64,000 nt of DNA, taken from the NCBI RefSeq assembly GCF_014158035.1, contig NZ_JACFXW010000001.1:2830001-2894000 (forward strand), read 5' to 3'. Both the position numbers and the translations under genes were made by a program. This document shows positions 31,237-40,839 of this stretch, one piece after another; position 1 is the stretch's first letter; each line of letters begins with the position of its first letter. Source of the DNA: Rhizobium sp. G21 (GTDB lineage Bacteria; Pseudomonadota; Alphaproteobacteria; Rhizobiales; Rhizobiaceae). The notes below the pieces were generated by a model. That model did no database searches. It was not told the origin of the DNA and was given only the letters and a program-made list of their open reading frames with translations.

Positions 31237-32732
31237 TCAATGGACGGCCGCATACATGATTTTCTCTTCGGTCGCTTCGGTCGGGGAGAATTCCTCGACG
31301 ATGCGGCCCTGGCGGCAGACCAGGATGCGGTCCGACAGATTCAGGATTTCCGGAAGGTAGGAGGAAATGACCACCACGGCCAGCCCCTCATCGGCCAGCC
31401 GGTTGATGATCTGGTGGATTTCGGCGATGGCGCCGACATCGACGCCGCGGGTCGGTTCGTCGAAAATGACGATTTCCGGCTTCTGCACCAGGCCCTTGCC
31501 GATCACCACCTTTTGCTGATTGCCGCCGGAGAGCTCGACGACACGGGCATTGTCGTTGATGGCGCGGACGTTCAGCGTCTTCGACCAGTCCTTGGACAGC
31601 GCCTGCATCTCGGCATAGCTGATGATCTTGCTCTTTTCGCGGTCGGCGGCGAGCAGGCCGCCGAACATGTTTTCGGCGATCGACATGGTCTCGAAGAAAC
31701 CTTCGGATTTGCGGTCCTCGGTGACATAGACAATGCCGTCCTTCACCGCCTGGCGCGGCACGACATAGCGCACCGGTCTGTCGTTGAGTTCGATTGCGCC
31801 GCCGCGCAGGAAATCACGCTTGTAGATGCCGGAGACGATCTTGAAGGTTTCGGTGCGGCCTGAGCCGATCAGGCCGAAGACGCCGGTGATCTGGCCCTGG
31901 AAGATCGAGAAGGAATTGTTGCGCACCGCGGCGCCCATCGAAATGTCCTGGACGGACAGGACCTTTTGCCGGCCTTGCGGATCTTGCTCTCGTCGCGCTG
32001 GCGATAGAGTTCGGCCGAGAGCGTGCGGCCGACCATGGCGGCGATGATCTTGTCGCGGTCGAAGTCCTTGGTTTCGCCGGAGGCCACGAGTTCGCCGTCG
32101 CGCAGGATGGTGATCCGGTCCGACAGCATCAGCGCCTCTTCGAGCGCATGGCTGATGAAGACGATGGAGACGCCGCGCGCCTTGAGCCGCCGGATGAGCG
32201 CGAAGAAATGGCGCTTCTCTTCCGGCGTCAGCGTCGCGGTCGGCTCGTCGAAGATGATGACTTCGGCATTGTGATGCACGGCCCGGGCGATCTCGACCAT
32301 CTGCTTCTTGGCCGCGCCCAGCGTCTCGACCATGGCGGTGGGATCGACGGAGAAATTCAGCGACTGCAGGAATTGCTGGGCGGAAATATAGATGCCGCGC
32401 AGGCGGTTGAGGAACTTTTCCGAGCCGAGATAGAGGTTCTGCGCCACCGTCATCGAGCCGACCAGCGAGGTCTCCTGAAAGACCATGGCGATGCCGGCTT
32501 CGAGCGCGTCATTGGGCGTGGCATAGATCGTCTCGACGCCCTTGTGGAACATCTTCCCGGAGGAGGGCTCGACGACGCCGGCGATCATTTTGGTGAGCGT
32601 CGACTTACCGGCGCCGTTTTCGCCCAGCAGAGCGTGGATCTCGCCGCGCTTGAGCTCGAAGGTGACATTTTTGACTGCAGGCACGCCGCGATAGAGTTTC
32701 GAGATGTTTTCGAGGCGGATGATCGTATCCAT
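31237..32732 (-). CDS. ABC sugar transporter ATPase, two ABC domains (RbsA type, frameshifted)
   Basis: 498 residues after repair. The first ABC domain has Walker A GENGAGKST and a Walker B 'VIIFDEPTATLTPEE'. The second, with degenerate Walker A 'GLIGSGRTE' typical of RbsA/MglA, has signature LSGGNQQKV and Walker B 'VIFDEPTRGVDVG'. One A is missing from the AAAA run (plus strand T 31964-31967) between the domains; the repair reads 'GKKVLSVQDISMGAAV'. It energises the two minus-strand permeases. GGAG precedes the ATG at 32732. Confidence 0.92.
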
Positions 32733-32746
32733 GATGTCTTCTCCGC

Positions 32747-33780
32747 TCACAATGCCATAGCGAGGATTTCATCCCCGCCCGCCGAGGCCGCATGGATCCT
32801 GCCGTTCAGCGACAAAGCGGCGACTATGCCGTGACGCTTGCCGTCGGCGCGGCTGTGATAGCTGGCGGTGGGCTGGAAATCCTGGTCAAGCCGGGCGACG
32901 AGACCGTAGGACCGGCTCGGGGACCAGGGCTTGTGGATGCCCATGGTCTTGATGCCCCCGCATTGCAGCGGCTCGAGGAAGGAACGGCCGGAGGCGAGCG
33001 ACGGCGCGATCCAGAATTCCGGCGCGATTTCTTCCATCATCGCCTGGCGATACTGGTCTTCCTGCAGCACGAATTCGATGAGGCGGTTGACCGGCGCGAA
33101 GATCGACAGAAGCGCGCCGTCGTCGATGCGCGTGAGACGGCCGGGATAGCCGGGGATGTTCGACATCACCACCTTGGTCGCGCCGCTGGCGCTCACGCGG
33201 ATCACGCGGCGGGTCCAGGCTTCGGAGACCACGATATCGGCGCCGTCTTCGATGACGCCCGAGGGCCAGGCGAGGCCATCGATAAGCTTCGTGCTCTCGC
33301 CATTGGGCTTGACGCGCCAGACGGAGCCCGTCGCGCCCTTTTCCATCAGATCGCGGCGCCAGTCCGAGGGGCGATGACGGGCGGAGCCATTGGCGACCAG
33401 CAATTCGCCGCCGGCGGTGAAGCTCAGCGCGGTGGCGCAGTTTATGTCTTTGGCGGCGGCGATCTCGTTGCCGTCGAGGACGATCGCGCCGCTTTCGAGC
33501 GCGACGGCGATCGAGCCCGAGGGCGAGACGGCGAGCGCGCCGACCGGCGATTGAAAGGCGGCGAAAACGCGGGGCTCTCCATTCGCGGAGACAGCATGAA
33601 CCGCATTGCCGGCGGCGGCTAGCAATTGGCCGTCATGGCTGGCGAGATCGACGGGCGCGGCAATGGTCGCCACGCTCTCGGCCTCGTCGAGACGGCGGTT
33701 GGGGCGGAAGGCGCCGTCGAGCGGCGGCACGGTGACGGCCTTGCCGCGGAAGAGATCGAGAAGGGGGCGAAGATGGTCAT
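32747..33780 (-). CDS. SMP-30/gluconolactonase-like beta-propeller protein (frameshifted at start)
   Basis: 344 residues after repair. The ATG at 33780 overlaps the stop of the permease fusion (ATGA). One C is missing from the CCCCC run (plus strand G 33763-33767); repair gives MTIFAPLLDLFRGKAVTVPP. Propeller-type repeats are visible ('GVIEDGADIVVSEAWTRRVIRV', 'PGYPGRLTRIDDGALL'), as in strictosidine-synthase-like and lactonase proteins. No signal peptide is seen. A cytoplasmic lactonase acting on the imported sugar derivative is likely. It is adjacent to a second SMP-30 domain fused to a permease. Confidence 0.83.
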
Positions 33781-35901
33781 GCCCGTGCTCCCCAATAGGA
33801 TGTCGGACCCGTCCAGGCTTCATCGGCGCCGTCGAGCTTGTAGCGGCCGATGCGGTTGTTGAGAATGCCGCCGATGAACAGCCAGCCTTTATGCTCGCGC
33901 ATGGAGGTGACCATCGGATGCGACTGGCCCGAGAGATCGCCGAGCGCGCCGATGATCTTGCCGGAATCATCGAATTTCACCACACCGCCGGTGTTGATGT
34001 TGGGAAACAGCCAGTCGTCCTGCGGCAGCCGGCGCGTCATGCGCTTGCGGAAGCCGGGATTGCGCAGCGACAGGTCGAAGGTCGGCGTGCGCATGCCGAG
34101 CCAGGCCATCCAGTAGGAGCCGTCGGAGGCGCGGTTGATATTGTCGGGATAGCCCGGCATGTCCTTGATGACGCATTCTGCCGTGCCGGCTTTGGGGCCT
34201 TCCAGCCAATAGCGATGCACTCGGCAGGCCCAGCTTTCGGCGAAGAACAGGCTCTTGCCGTCATGGGCCATGCAGACGCCATTCATATAGTGATAGCCGT
34301 CGAGCAGCGTTTTGGTCTCGCCGGTCTTGGGATCGTAGACCAGCAGGCGGCCGGTGGCGCGGTTCTCGATGGAATCGAGCGCCCAGTCATGCGCGTCGAA
34401 GCGCTTGGTGGAATCGGTGAAATAGATGCGGCCATCGGGGGCGATGTCGAGATCGTTGGGGTCGCGCAGACGGGCGTCGTCCTGCACCGAGGTCCAGGAG
34501 CGGCGCGTCTCGGGCCGACAGCCGCGTCACTTCGCGGTCGGGCGAGATGGAATAGAGCCCCATGGCGCCGACGCAGCTGAGGAGATTGCCCTGGCGGTCG
34601 AAAGCGAGCCCGAGCGGGAAGCCGCCGACATGGGCGAAGACTTCGGAGCGCGTATAATCTGGAGCGAAGAAGCGGACGATTTCGCCATGGCGGGTGCCGC
34701 AATAGAGATGGTCGTCGCGGTCGAGAATGACGTCTTCGGGGCCTTCGAGTTCGCCCAGCCCGATATAGTCGGTGCGGGAAATCGCGTTGTTCAGCGCATA
34801 GGGCGTGCCGGAATCGGGCTCCGCCGACTGCGCTTCGCCCATCTTGAGATAGATGGGTGCGACATAGACTTCGTTGAGCACCTTGTGGCGATTCTTGAGC
34901 CAGCGGATGTCGATGGTGACGGCGACCGCCAGCATCAGGCCGATGACCATCTGGTTGGCGCCGGTGCCGTAGCCGAGGCGGATCAGGCCGTTGTTCATGA
35001 CGAGCACGATGATTGCGCCCATCAGGCCCTTGACCACCGAGCCGCGTCCGCCGCCCAGTGAAATGCCGCCGACAACGGCCGCCGTCAGCGCCAGGATCTC
35101 CATGTTCAGCCCGGTGCCGGGGCCTGCGCCCGACAGGCGGCAGGCGATCAGGAAGCCGGCGACGGAGGCGCAGAAGCCGGAAAAGACATAGGTCATGAAC
35201 ACGGTGCGCTTGACCTTGATGCCGGCATTGTGCGCCGAACGCCTGCTGCCGCCGACCGCCAGCACATGCCAGCCTGGGCGCGAGCGGGTCAGCGCGATAT
35301 GGGTGATGACGGCGAGGACGATGGCGGTGATCACCGGGATCGACAGGCCGGCGAATGTGCCGTCGCCGATGAAATCCCAGGCGTCGGAAGAGGCCATCGA
35401 GGTCTGGATCGCCGCGCCGTAATTGACGACGAGAATATCGAAGATGGTGCGGCCGATGATGAAGGTGACCAGCGTGGTGAGGAAGGCGCGGAGCCGAAGA
35501 AAGCCGATGAGATAGCCGTTGATTGCGCCGCAGACCAGACCGGTGGCGATGGCCGCAGCCAGCGCCATCCACACGGGCGCTTCGAAGATAAAGAAGGTTC
35601 CGACGGCGGTGAAGGTGGCGAGCGCGAAGATCGAGCCGACGGAGAGATCGATGCCGCCGCCGAGCAGGACCACGGTGAGGCCGGTGACGACGATCGAGAA
35701 TTCGCCGAGCTGGCGGGTGGATTCCTGGAGCGACAGCGGCTTGAAGAAGCCGGGAATGGCCGTGCCGAAGCCGGCGATGACGGCGATCAGCGCGATGAAG
35801 GGAATGGCGTTGTCGGTCCAGCGCTTGGACAGGATCTCGCCGATCAGGTGATCGGGAACGAGATTGTAGCGCCAGGACTGCAGGCGTTCGCGAAAAGTCA
35901 T
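33777..35901 (-). CDS. Fusion of ABC permease (RbsC type) with SMP-30-like beta-propeller (frameshifted)
   Basis: About 707 residues. Residues 1-330 are a branched-chain/ribose-type permease with about 8-10 membrane segments and the typical 'GGGIDLSVGSI' and 'GGISLGGGRGS' loops. After a linker, residues about 370-700 form an SMP-30/strictosidine-synthase-like propeller ('GPEDVILDRDDHLYCGTRHGE', 'DPNDLDIAPDGRIYFTDS', 'GYPDNINRASDGSYW'). An extra C in plus-strand GGG 34513-34515 breaks the propeller; removing it gives 'LSAETRRSWTSVQDD'. The fusion itself is in one frame well before the break. No good ribosome site precedes the ATG at 35901; a TTG one codon upstream is possible. Confidence 0.85.
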
Positions 35902-36003
35902 CAATCAACCCGGGACTGTGGTGAAAAACGGGCGGGGCGGCGCATGCGTGATGCGCCTTCGCAGCGTTTGATGGGCGCGCCGTACAGCGTGCCCTGATGT
36001 CAT

Positions 36004-36030
36004 GGCGAGAGCGGAAGAGACCGCTTCGCC
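36004..36030 (-). other. Hairpin after the binding-protein gene
   Basis: Imperfect stem GGCGAgAGCGG / CCGCTTCGCC with a six-base loop, directly after the binding-protein stop on the minus strand and before the permease fusion. As in the first ABC cluster, it may raise binding-protein mRNA over that of the permease. Confidence 0.45.
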
Positions 36031-36032
36031 GA

Positions 36033-37058
36033 TTATTTCTGCTCGGCCTCGGCCTGCAGCGCCTTCAGATCCCAGCAGCTGTCGGGACGCAGGTTTTCCT
36101 TCGTCGTCGCCTTCATCAGCGTGTAGACGAAGGGCGAGGCCGTGCCCGGGGCCTGGCCGCTCTGCAGCAGATATTTGATGATCGCCACCATATTGTGGGT
36201 TTCCTTGGCGAGGTCGGTCATCACAACCGCGCCATAGGTGCCATCGGCGATCTTGTCGCAATCGGCGGTCTTTTCGCCGCCGCCCGTCGTCACCAGGAAG
36301 ACCTTGTCCTGAAGCTTGGCTTCGCGGATGGCGGCCGCCGCGCCAACGGCGTCGCCGTCCCAGAAATCGATGATGCCGCAGATGTCGGGATTCTGCTGCA
36401 GCATGGTGGCGGTCACATTGCGCGAGGTGGTGGCGTCCCAATTGGAATCGGGCTTGGCGACGACCTTGAAGTCCAGGTTCTTTTCCAGCACTTCCATGAT
36501 GCCGGCATATTGATAGAGGCTGGTGGCGTTGACCTGGTCGCCCTGGACGAGGCCGATCTTCTTGGACGAATTCGGGCCGCAGCCCTTGATCACCGCTTCG
36601 GCTTCCAGGCGGCCGAGCTGCGTCCAGTCGCCGCCGACATAGGCGTCGGCCTTGAAGTTGGCGGGGTTGTCGACGAGGATCACATAGATGCCCGCAGCCT
36701 GCGCCTTCTTCATCAGCTTGGAATAGGAGTTGAGGTCTGGCGACATGACGATCAGCACGTCGGGCTTGGTGTCCGACGAAATGGCTTCGGTGATCGCCTG
36801 GGCGCCGGCTTCGACGCTCCAGTTCGGGTCGCGGGTCTCGAAGACGCCGCCGAAGGCGTCGACTTCGCGCTTGAGAATGGCGGCCCAGCCCTGGGCGAGA
36901 TCGAAGCCCATGGCCATGGGCACGAGCATCACCCGCTTGCCCTTCATCGCTTCGGCATAGATCGCCGGCGACGGATCATCCGCCGCCTTGACCGGAGCGG
37001 CCGAGACGCCCATTGCAAAGACTGTTCCTGCGAAAAGTATCGATAGTAGCTTTTTCAT
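36033..37058 (-). CDS. ABC sugar transporter, periplasmic binding protein (RbsB type)
   Basis: 341 residues with a signal peptide (Met-Lys-Lys start, hydrophobic core, cut after PVKA near residue 25). It is a periplasmic-binding-protein-4/RbsB-type fold: 'GKRVMLVPMAMGFDLAQGWAA' near the N-terminus, 'KPDVLIVMSPD', 'DNPANFKADAYVGGDW'. Two Cys pairs are possible (Cys near GCGP, DICG, ADCD, DSCW). GAGGGAC precedes the ATG. It delivers the substrate to the permeases at 37105 and 33777. Confidence 0.93.
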   Translation of the reverse strand: MKKLLSILFAGTVFAMGVSAAPVKAADDPSPAIYAEAMKGKRVMLVPMAMGFDLAQGWAAILKREVDAFGGVFETRDPNWSVEAGAQAITEAISSDTKPDVLIVMSPDLNSYSKLMKKAQAAGIYVILVDNPANFKADAYVGGDWTQLGRLEAEAVIKGCGPNSSKKIGLVQGDQVNATSLYQYAGIMEVLEKNLDFKVVAKPDSNWDATTSRNVTATMLQQNPDICGIIDFWDGDAVGAAAAIREAKLQDKVFLVTTGGGEKTADCDKIADGTYGAVVMTDLAKETHNMVAIIKYLLQSGQAPGTASPFVYTLMKATTKENLRPDSCWDLKALQAEAEQK

Positions 37059-37104
37059 GTCTTGTCCCTCTTTTGGCGACAGTGTTGTTCCCCACACACG
37101 AAAG

Positions 37105-38091
37105 TCAGATATCCCCTTGCTGCGCCGTCTGTTCGTCACGCGGATTGAGCAGGCCGTCCATGATGATGGCGGCAAGCAGGATCGAAGATTTGATCAGGTT
37201 CTGGTAGATCAAGGGAATGTCGATGATGGTCATGGCGTTGAGCAGCACGCCGGTCAGCGCCGCGCCGATCAGCACATTGCGCACCCCGCCCTTGCCGCCC
37301 GACAGGCCGATGCCGCCGATCACCGCGACCAGCACGATGTCGTAAAGCAGCGTCGAATTGACGACGCGCGTATTCATGGAATGCAGGCTTGCCGCGGTGA
37401 GAATGCCGGCCATGAAGGAAAACACCGCCGAGATGACATAGCGCAGCATGAGCATGGGCCTGACCGGCATGCCGGCATTGCGCGCCGCCACTGGATTGTC
37501 GCCGGCGTAATAGACGTAGCGGCCCCATTTGGTGAAGCGCAGGAAGAGGAAGGTTATGAGCGCGAGCGCGCCGAAGATGAACACTTCCACCGGCGCGCCG
37601 AGGATCTGGAACGAGCCCAGCCCGATGATCCAGTGATCGACGGGGGCGCTGATCGCATCGGCGGAAATGACCTGCGACCTGACATAGCCGAAGACGAAGG
37701 AGGCCGAGGCGAGCGTGACGAACAGCGCCGGCACGTCCGCATAGGCGACGAGAAAACCGTTGACCAGGCCGAGCCCGATGACGCCGGCCAGCGTGATGGC
37801 CAGCGCTGCGCCGTCGCTCATGCCGTCGCTCAGCATCTGCAGATAGGCCGCCACAGACATGGCCATGATGGCGACAGCCGAGAGATCGATGCCGCGGCCG
37901 ATGATGACCACGGCCATGCCGAGCGAGAGAATGCCGAGCACCGAGACCGAGCGGATGATGGTGACGATATTGTCGGATGTGAAAAAGCCCGGCAGTATGG
38001 CCGACGCCGTCGCGAAAGTCAGAATGGCGATCAGGAGAACGATCCGTTCCTGATTGAGCATGGTCAAGTCAAATCGCTTGGCGGCGTTCAT
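37105..38091 (-). CDS. ABC sugar transporter permease (RbsC type)
   Basis: 328 residues with about 8-10 hydrophobic segments and the RbsC motifs 'GRGIDLSAVAIMAM' and 'GGIGLSGGKGGVRNVLIGA'. It is the first structural gene of the minus-strand operon, followed 46 bases later by the binding protein. The start was chosen at 38091 with AGG upstream; a longer start at 38130 is less likely. It pairs with the permease half of the fusion protein. Confidence 0.93.
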   Translation of the reverse strand: MNAAKRFDLTMLNQERIVLLIAILTFATASAILPGFFTSDNIVTIIRSVSVLGILSLGMAVVIIGRGIDLSAVAIMAMSVAAYLQMLSDGMSDGAALAITLAGVIGLGLVNGFLVAYADVPALFVTLASASFVFGYVRSQVISADAISAPVDHWIIGLGSFQILGAPVEVFIFGALALITFLFLRFTKWGRYVYYAGDNPVAARNAGMPVRPMLMLRYVISAVFSFMAGILTAASLHSMNTRVVNSTLLYDIVLVAVIGGIGLSGGKGGVRNVLIGAALTGVLLNAMTIIDIPLIYQNLIKSSILLAAIIMDGLLNPRDEQTAQQGDI

Positions 38092-38212
38092 GGGTCGGCC
38101 TGATCCTCTCCGTGATGGTTCATTCTGCACGGCCCGAAAGTTAGGGGCGGCGCAATCGATACGTCCAATGAATTCTGATCCCCCGATTGATGCGAAACCG
38201 GAATGAGTCTTC

Positions 38213-39154
38213 TCAAACAGAATAGAGCGCGCCCCGGCGGAAAGGCTGGCGCGCTTCCTTCTCCTCTTCCCGCGCGATATGGGCGGCGAGCGCGTCGATA
38301 AAGCGCTGCGCGAAGGCCGGCGGCGGCAATTGCGTGTTCCACATGGCCGAAATGTCGAAGCGCACCGGCTCGCCCTTCAGCATGATCGGCCGCCGCATCA
38401 GCGAGGCCGACGTGATGCGGGCCGAGGACGGCACGATGGCGACGCCATTGCCGCCTTCGGCCAGCGAAAACAGCGTATGCGGCGAATAGCTTTCGACGAT
38501 GATCTCGGGCCGGGCCCCATAGACGCGCATGACCGCGTCGAACACTTCGCGGGAAGCGTGCTTGCGGTTGAGCATCAGCAGCGGTTTGTCGAACAGATCC
38601 GACGCTTCGATCGGCTGGCCCGGGCGATCGAGAAAGCCGGGGGCGGCGACGGCGAGATAGCCGAGGCTGCCGATGCGGCGGAGACCGAAGGTTTCGATGG
38701 GTTGGGCAGGCGCTGCGCTGACGGTGCAATGGACATGTCCACCCTTGAGCTTTTCGATCAGTTCCGCGCCGCCGGCATCCTCGATGCGCAGATCCACGCC
38801 GGGATTGTGATCGCGCCAGCCGCGCAGGAAATCGGGGAAATAGCGCTCGATCAGCTGCGAGCAGGCGCCGAGGCGCAGCACGCCGCTGTCGCCCTGAGAT
38901 AGACCGTCGGCCTGTAGCCGCAAGTCCCGCTCGGCGGCGAGCAAAGCCTGGGCCTTGGCCATCAGGAGCTCGCCTTCCCCTGTGAGACGGATATTGCGGC
39001 CGGATTTTTCGAACAGCTTGACGCCGAGATGCGCCTCGAGCCCGGTGATCTGCCGCGACAGCGCCGACTGCGTCATGTTGAGCCGGTGGGCCGCCGCCGT
39101 CATATTCATCAGCTCGGCCGTGGTCACGAAACTCGAATAGACCCTGATATCCAT
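38213..39154 (-). CDS. LysR family transcriptional regulator
   Basis: 313 residues. HTH at about residues 1-60: 'TAAAHRLNMTQSALSRQITGLEAHLGVKLFEKSGR'. The effector domain is complete ('LRLGACSQLIERYFPDFLRGW', 'GNGVAIVPSSARI'). GGAG precedes ATG 39154, with an in-frame GTG one codon upstream. It lies on the same strand, 121 bases before the ABC operon, so it may regulate that operon. It is also divergent from the RpiR-type gene. Confidence 0.93.
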   Translation of the reverse strand: MDIRVYSSFVTTAELMNMTAAAHRLNMTQSALSRQITGLEAHLGVKLFEKSGRNIRLTGEGELLMAKAQALLAAERDLRLQADGLSQGDSGVLRLGACSQLIERYFPDFLRGWRDHNPGVDLRIEDAGGAELIEKLKGGHVHCTVSAAPAQPIETFGLRRIGSLGYLAVAAPGFLDRPGQPIEASDLFDKPLLMLNRKHASREVFDAVMRVYGARPEIIVESYSPHTLFSLAEGGNGVAIVPSSARITSASLMRRPIMLKGEPVRFDISAMWNTQLPPPAFAQRFIDALAAHIAREEEKEARQPFRRGALYSV

Positions 39155-39249
39155 CACCGCTCCATCGGGGCTCTCATGCCTAAAAAGAAGCTAAGGCGCA
39201 AAATGAGGCAATGTCAACAATTCTTCAGGCTTGACGGATTTTTTTAGGT

Positions 39250-39267
39250 ATGTAGTGATCTCTACAT
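39250..39267 (+). promoter_or_regulatory. 18-bp near-perfect palindrome, candidate operator
   Basis: ATGTAGTGATCTCTACAT: arms ATGTAG / CTACAT around a central GATC, with only one mismatched position pair. It lies in the divergent region between the LysR and RpiR genes, 22 bases before the RpiR start. A TTGACG box at 39231-39236 could be the -35 of the plus-strand promoter. Self-control by the RpiR-type regulator is a reasonable guess. Confidence 0.5.
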
Positions 39268-39288
39268 TCGTTAACGCGTGTGTGCGGG

Positions 39289-40197
39289 ATGGAACAGACA
39301 ATCAGAGACATGCTGCTGGCCGCCACGCCGGCGCTGACGCCAGCGGAAGGCCGGATTACCCAGGCGCTGCTGATGGAGTATCCGTCGGCGGGGCTGGGCT
39401 CGGCGTCGGCGCTCGCCCGGCGCGCCGGGGTGTCGGACCCGACCGTGCTCAGGCTGGTGGGTAAGCTCGGCTTTCAGGGGTTTGGGGACTTTCAGGCCCG
39501 GCTTCTGGCCGAGGTGGAGGCGCGTCTGCATTCGCCGCTGATGATGATGGAGGCGAAAAAGCCGGTCGGCGCGGGCGCGTCGGCCTCCGCGCAATATCTT
39601 TCCTCGGTCGCTGCATCGGTCGAGTACTTGGCGTCATCGGGCCAGGAGGCGCTGATCGAACGGGCGGCGCGGCTGATCATCGCCGCCAGGGGAAAGGTGT
39701 ATCTGCTCGGCGGCCGCTTCTCCCGGCATCTGGCCGGCATGCTCTCCGGCTATCTCGCGCAGTTTCGCGACGGCGTGGTGGATCTCGGCGAAGTCGGCTC
39801 CCGCACTGTCGACCAGCTGGTCGACATGTCCAGGGCGGATGTGCTGATCCTGTTCGATTATCGCCGCTACCAGAACGACACGATGCGCTATGGCGAGCAG
39901 GCGGCGGCGCGCGGCGCGCATCTCATCCTGTTCACCGATCCCTGGATGTCGCCGCTTTCGACCCATGCCGAAGTGACGCTGACCTGTCCGGTGGAAGCGC
40001 AATCGCCCTTCGACACGATGGCGCCGGCGCTGGCCCAGATCGAGGCGCTGACGGCGCATCTTCTCGCCGCCGCACGACCCGAAGCGCGCGCGCGCATCGA
40101 AGCGCTGGAGGCGATCCGCGCCGCAAACGCCGTGACCATGGATGCAGAGCCCGCCTTGCGCGGCGGACCCGGCCCCAAACCCAGCAAGGACGATTGA
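39289..40197 (+). CDS. RpiR/MurR family transcriptional regulator
   Basis: 302 residues. The N-terminal HTH_6 domain (about 1-75) has 'LTPAEGRITQALL', 'SASALARRAGVSDPTVLRLVGKLGFQGFGDFQ'. The SIS domain (about 120-260) contains 'KVYLLGGRFSRHLAGML', which would bind a phosphosugar-like effector. I chose ATG 39289; an in-frame GTG at 39280 is possible, and no strong ribosome site is seen. It heads a four-gene run with a cysteine hydrolase, a GlnA-like ligase and an N-formylglutamate-amidohydrolase-like enzyme. Confidence 0.92.
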   Translation: MEQTIRDMLLAATPALTPAEGRITQALLMEYPSAGLGSASALARRAGVSDPTVLRLVGKLGFQGFGDFQARLLAEVEARLHSPLMMMEAKKPVGAGASASAQYLSSVAASVEYLASSGQEALIERAARLIIAARGKVYLLGGRFSRHLAGMLSGYLAQFRDGVVDLGEVGSRTVDQLVDMSRADVLILFDYRRYQNDTMRYGEQAAARGAHLILFTDPWMSPLSTHAEVTLTCPVEAQSPFDTMAPALAQIEALTAHLLAAARPEARARIEALEAIRAANAVTMDAEPALRGGPGPKPSKDD

Positions 40198-40198
40198 G

Positions 40199-40837
40199 AT
40201 GATCGAGACCACACGCCGCGACGAGCCGTTCAGAAAGGGCCAGACCGCGCTGCTTCTGGTGGATATGCAGCGCATCTGGCTGGAGCCCGGGCTCGATCCG
40301 CATCACCCCGAACGCGGACCGGACCATTATTTCTACAAAAGCGCGCGCGAACAGGCGATCCCCAATTGCGAGCGGTTGCTCACGGCGGCCCGCGCCCATG
40401 GCGTCGAGCCCTTGCACACGATCATCCAGTCGCTGACCCGCGATGGCCGCGACCGTTCGCTCGATCACAAGCTGACGCCGATCCATGTGCCTCCGGACCT
40501 GCCGGAAGGCTTGCCGCCAGCCAATCTCGCGCCTGAGGGTGACGAGATCCTGATCCCCAAGACCTCGTCGGGCGTGTTCAACTCCACCAATATCGATTAT
40601 CTGCTGCGCAATCTCGGCATCCGCTATCTGATCGTCGCCGGCGTTCTGACCGATCAATGCGTCGACATGACCGTGCGCGACGCCGCCGATCGCGGCTTCC
40701 TCGTCACCTGCGTCACCGACGCCTGCGCCACGATCACGCCGGAGCGGCAGGCCAATGCGCTCGCCGCTTTCGGCGGCTATTGCCATCTCGCCGACACCGA
40801 GACCGTGGTCGCCAAGATCGCGGCGATGGAGGGCTGA
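40199..40837 (+). CDS. Isochorismatase-family cysteine hydrolase
   Basis: 212 residues with the family triad visible: Asp in LLVDMQRIW (about residue 22), Lys in IPKTSSGVFNST, and nucleophile Cys in GVLTDQCVD. This subgroup includes N-carbamoylsarcosine and ureidoacrylate-type amidohydrolases. It starts one base after the RpiR-gene stop, with AAGGA upstream, so the genes are coupled. Between an RpiR regulator and a GlnA-like ligase, hydrolysis of a carbamoyl or amide group of an N-compound is plausible. Confidence 0.93.
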   Translation: MIETTRRDEPFRKGQTALLLVDMQRIWLEPGLDPHHPERGPDHYFYKSAREQAIPNCERLLTAARAHGVEPLHTIIQSLTRDGRDRSLDHKLTPIHVPPDLPEGLPPANLAPEGDEILIPKTSSGVFNSTNIDYLLRNLGIRYLIVAGVLTDQCVDMTVRDAADRGFLVTCVTDACATITPERQANALAAFGGYCHLADTETVVAKIAAMEG

Positions 40838-40839
40838 AC

